A program made the position numbers and the translations under genes. The notes beneath the pieces are model-generated. The model searched no databases, was not told where the DNA came from, and saw only the letters and a program-made list of their open reading frames with translations. A stretch of DNA of 23,456 nt from Candidatus Zipacnadia bacterium (GTDB lineage: Bacteria > Armatimonadota > UBA5377 > JALGUK01). Each line of letters begins with the position of its first letter. The stretch's first letter is position 1. The stretch lies in NCBI GenBank assembly GCA_029820875.1, contig JALGUK010000010.1:1-23456 (forward strand), read 5' to 3'. This document shows, piece after piece, positions 23,018 through 23,456 of this stretch.

Positions 23018-23456
23018 ATGTTTTCTCGTAAGCTGACCCAGGAAGAAGTGGAACTCATCCGACACATTGAGGATTTCGTGCGGCTCAAGCATCTGCACTG
23101 CGAGGGGCACGATTGGACACACGTTCTCGAGGTGACCCGGATTGCCATTGACATCGCCGAGCAAGTATCCGAGCCGGTGGACCCGTTCGTGGTTGTATGC
23201 GGCGCGCTCTTTCACGACATCGGGCGTGTCAATGCGGCATCGGGAAGCCTCCACGGCCTTGAAGGAGCGGCGATTGCAGACCAGTTCCTCCGTGCGGTTT
23301 GGCCCGACCGCGACGCGATAGACAAGATTGTGCGTATCGTCACGCGGCACACCCCGACCAGTGCACTGCCGCCGGAAACAATCGAGGAGAAAATCATCTT
23401 CGATGCGGATACACTAGAGCGTTTCGGATGGATTGGGATTCTGCGCGGGGTTATGG
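23018..23456 (+). CDS. HD-domain phosphohydrolase, partial (3' end outside window)
   Basis: The frame runs from ATG 23018 (ggag 6 bases upstream) to the window end without a stop, giving 146 residues. HD-superfamily metal ligands are all present in order: H35 in GHDWTHVLEV, H66-D67 in ALFHDIGR, H111 in IVTRHTP, and D129 in IFDADTLERFG. This arrangement is that of small YedJ/YfbR-like metal-dependent phosphohydrolases acting on nucleotides or related phosphates. It follows the MerB-fold gene by 22 bases. Substrate cannot be stated. Confidence 0.88.
   Translation, partial: MFSRKLTQEEVELIRHIEDFVRLKHLHCEGHDWTHVLEVTRIAIDIAEQVSEPVDPFVVVCGALFHDIGRVNAASGSLHGLEGAAIADQFLRAVWPDRDAIDKIVRIVTRHTPTSALPPETIEEKIIFDADTLERFGWIGILRGVM

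Overview
This is a GC-rich bacterial window (sampled lines of housekeeping genes are near 62% GC). It mixes carbohydrate-acting genes, a small regulated radical-SAM operon, an exported-protein cluster, core genes (dprA, topA) and a nucleotide/one-carbon-type operon. The taxon cannot be fixed from sequence alone. The short pseudopilin with the [14 protein letters not shown] segment, the divergent uroporphyrinogen-decarboxylase-family enzyme, the sialidase/oligogalacturonate-lyase genes and the exported PQQ-propeller and TPR proteins would suit an Armatimonadota-, Hydrogenedentota- or Planctomycetota-like heterotroph. That assignment is an inference with low confidence.

Left part (1-8.3 kb) is accessory and damaged. 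It holds the tail of a BNR/Asp-box sialidase-like protein that ends abruptly, followed by a palindromic intergenic repeat. Next come an AT-richer fucose-isomerase-like gene, a remnant resembling the start of an IS256-family transposase, and a Tat-exported oligogalacturonate-lyase-like beta-propeller. On the minus strand lies a tidy tetR-radical SAM/SPASM operon with a visible promoter, two perfect inverted repeats placed as operators, and an intrinsic terminator. A short, probably truncated pseudopilin and a frameshifted GntR/FCD regulator follow, also on the minus strand.

Middle part (8.3-14.2 kb, plus strand) opens with a near-perfect sigma70 promoter (TTGACA-18 bp-TATAAT). It continues with four genes: an exported TPR protein, a secreted M16-peptidase homologue whose zinc motif is lost, an exported PQQ-like propeller with a Gly/Tyr-rich loop, and a small LapA-like membrane protein with an acidic tail. 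Co-directionality and export signals suggest an envelope-associated set of unknown function; this is the most promising candidate for an undescribed system.

Right part (14.2-23.4 kb, plus strand) carries the conserved dprA-topA pair, a two-TM potassium channel with an RCK/TrkA regulatory domain, and a GspE/PilB-type ATPase with unusual Walker B and His-box sequences. A closely spaced run follows: UroD-family enzyme, MazG-like pyrophosphohydrolase, a membrane-anchored MerB-fold protein lacking the catalytic residues, and an HD-domain hydrolase cut by the window end. I saw no tRNA, rRNA, CRISPR array or complete insertion sequence.
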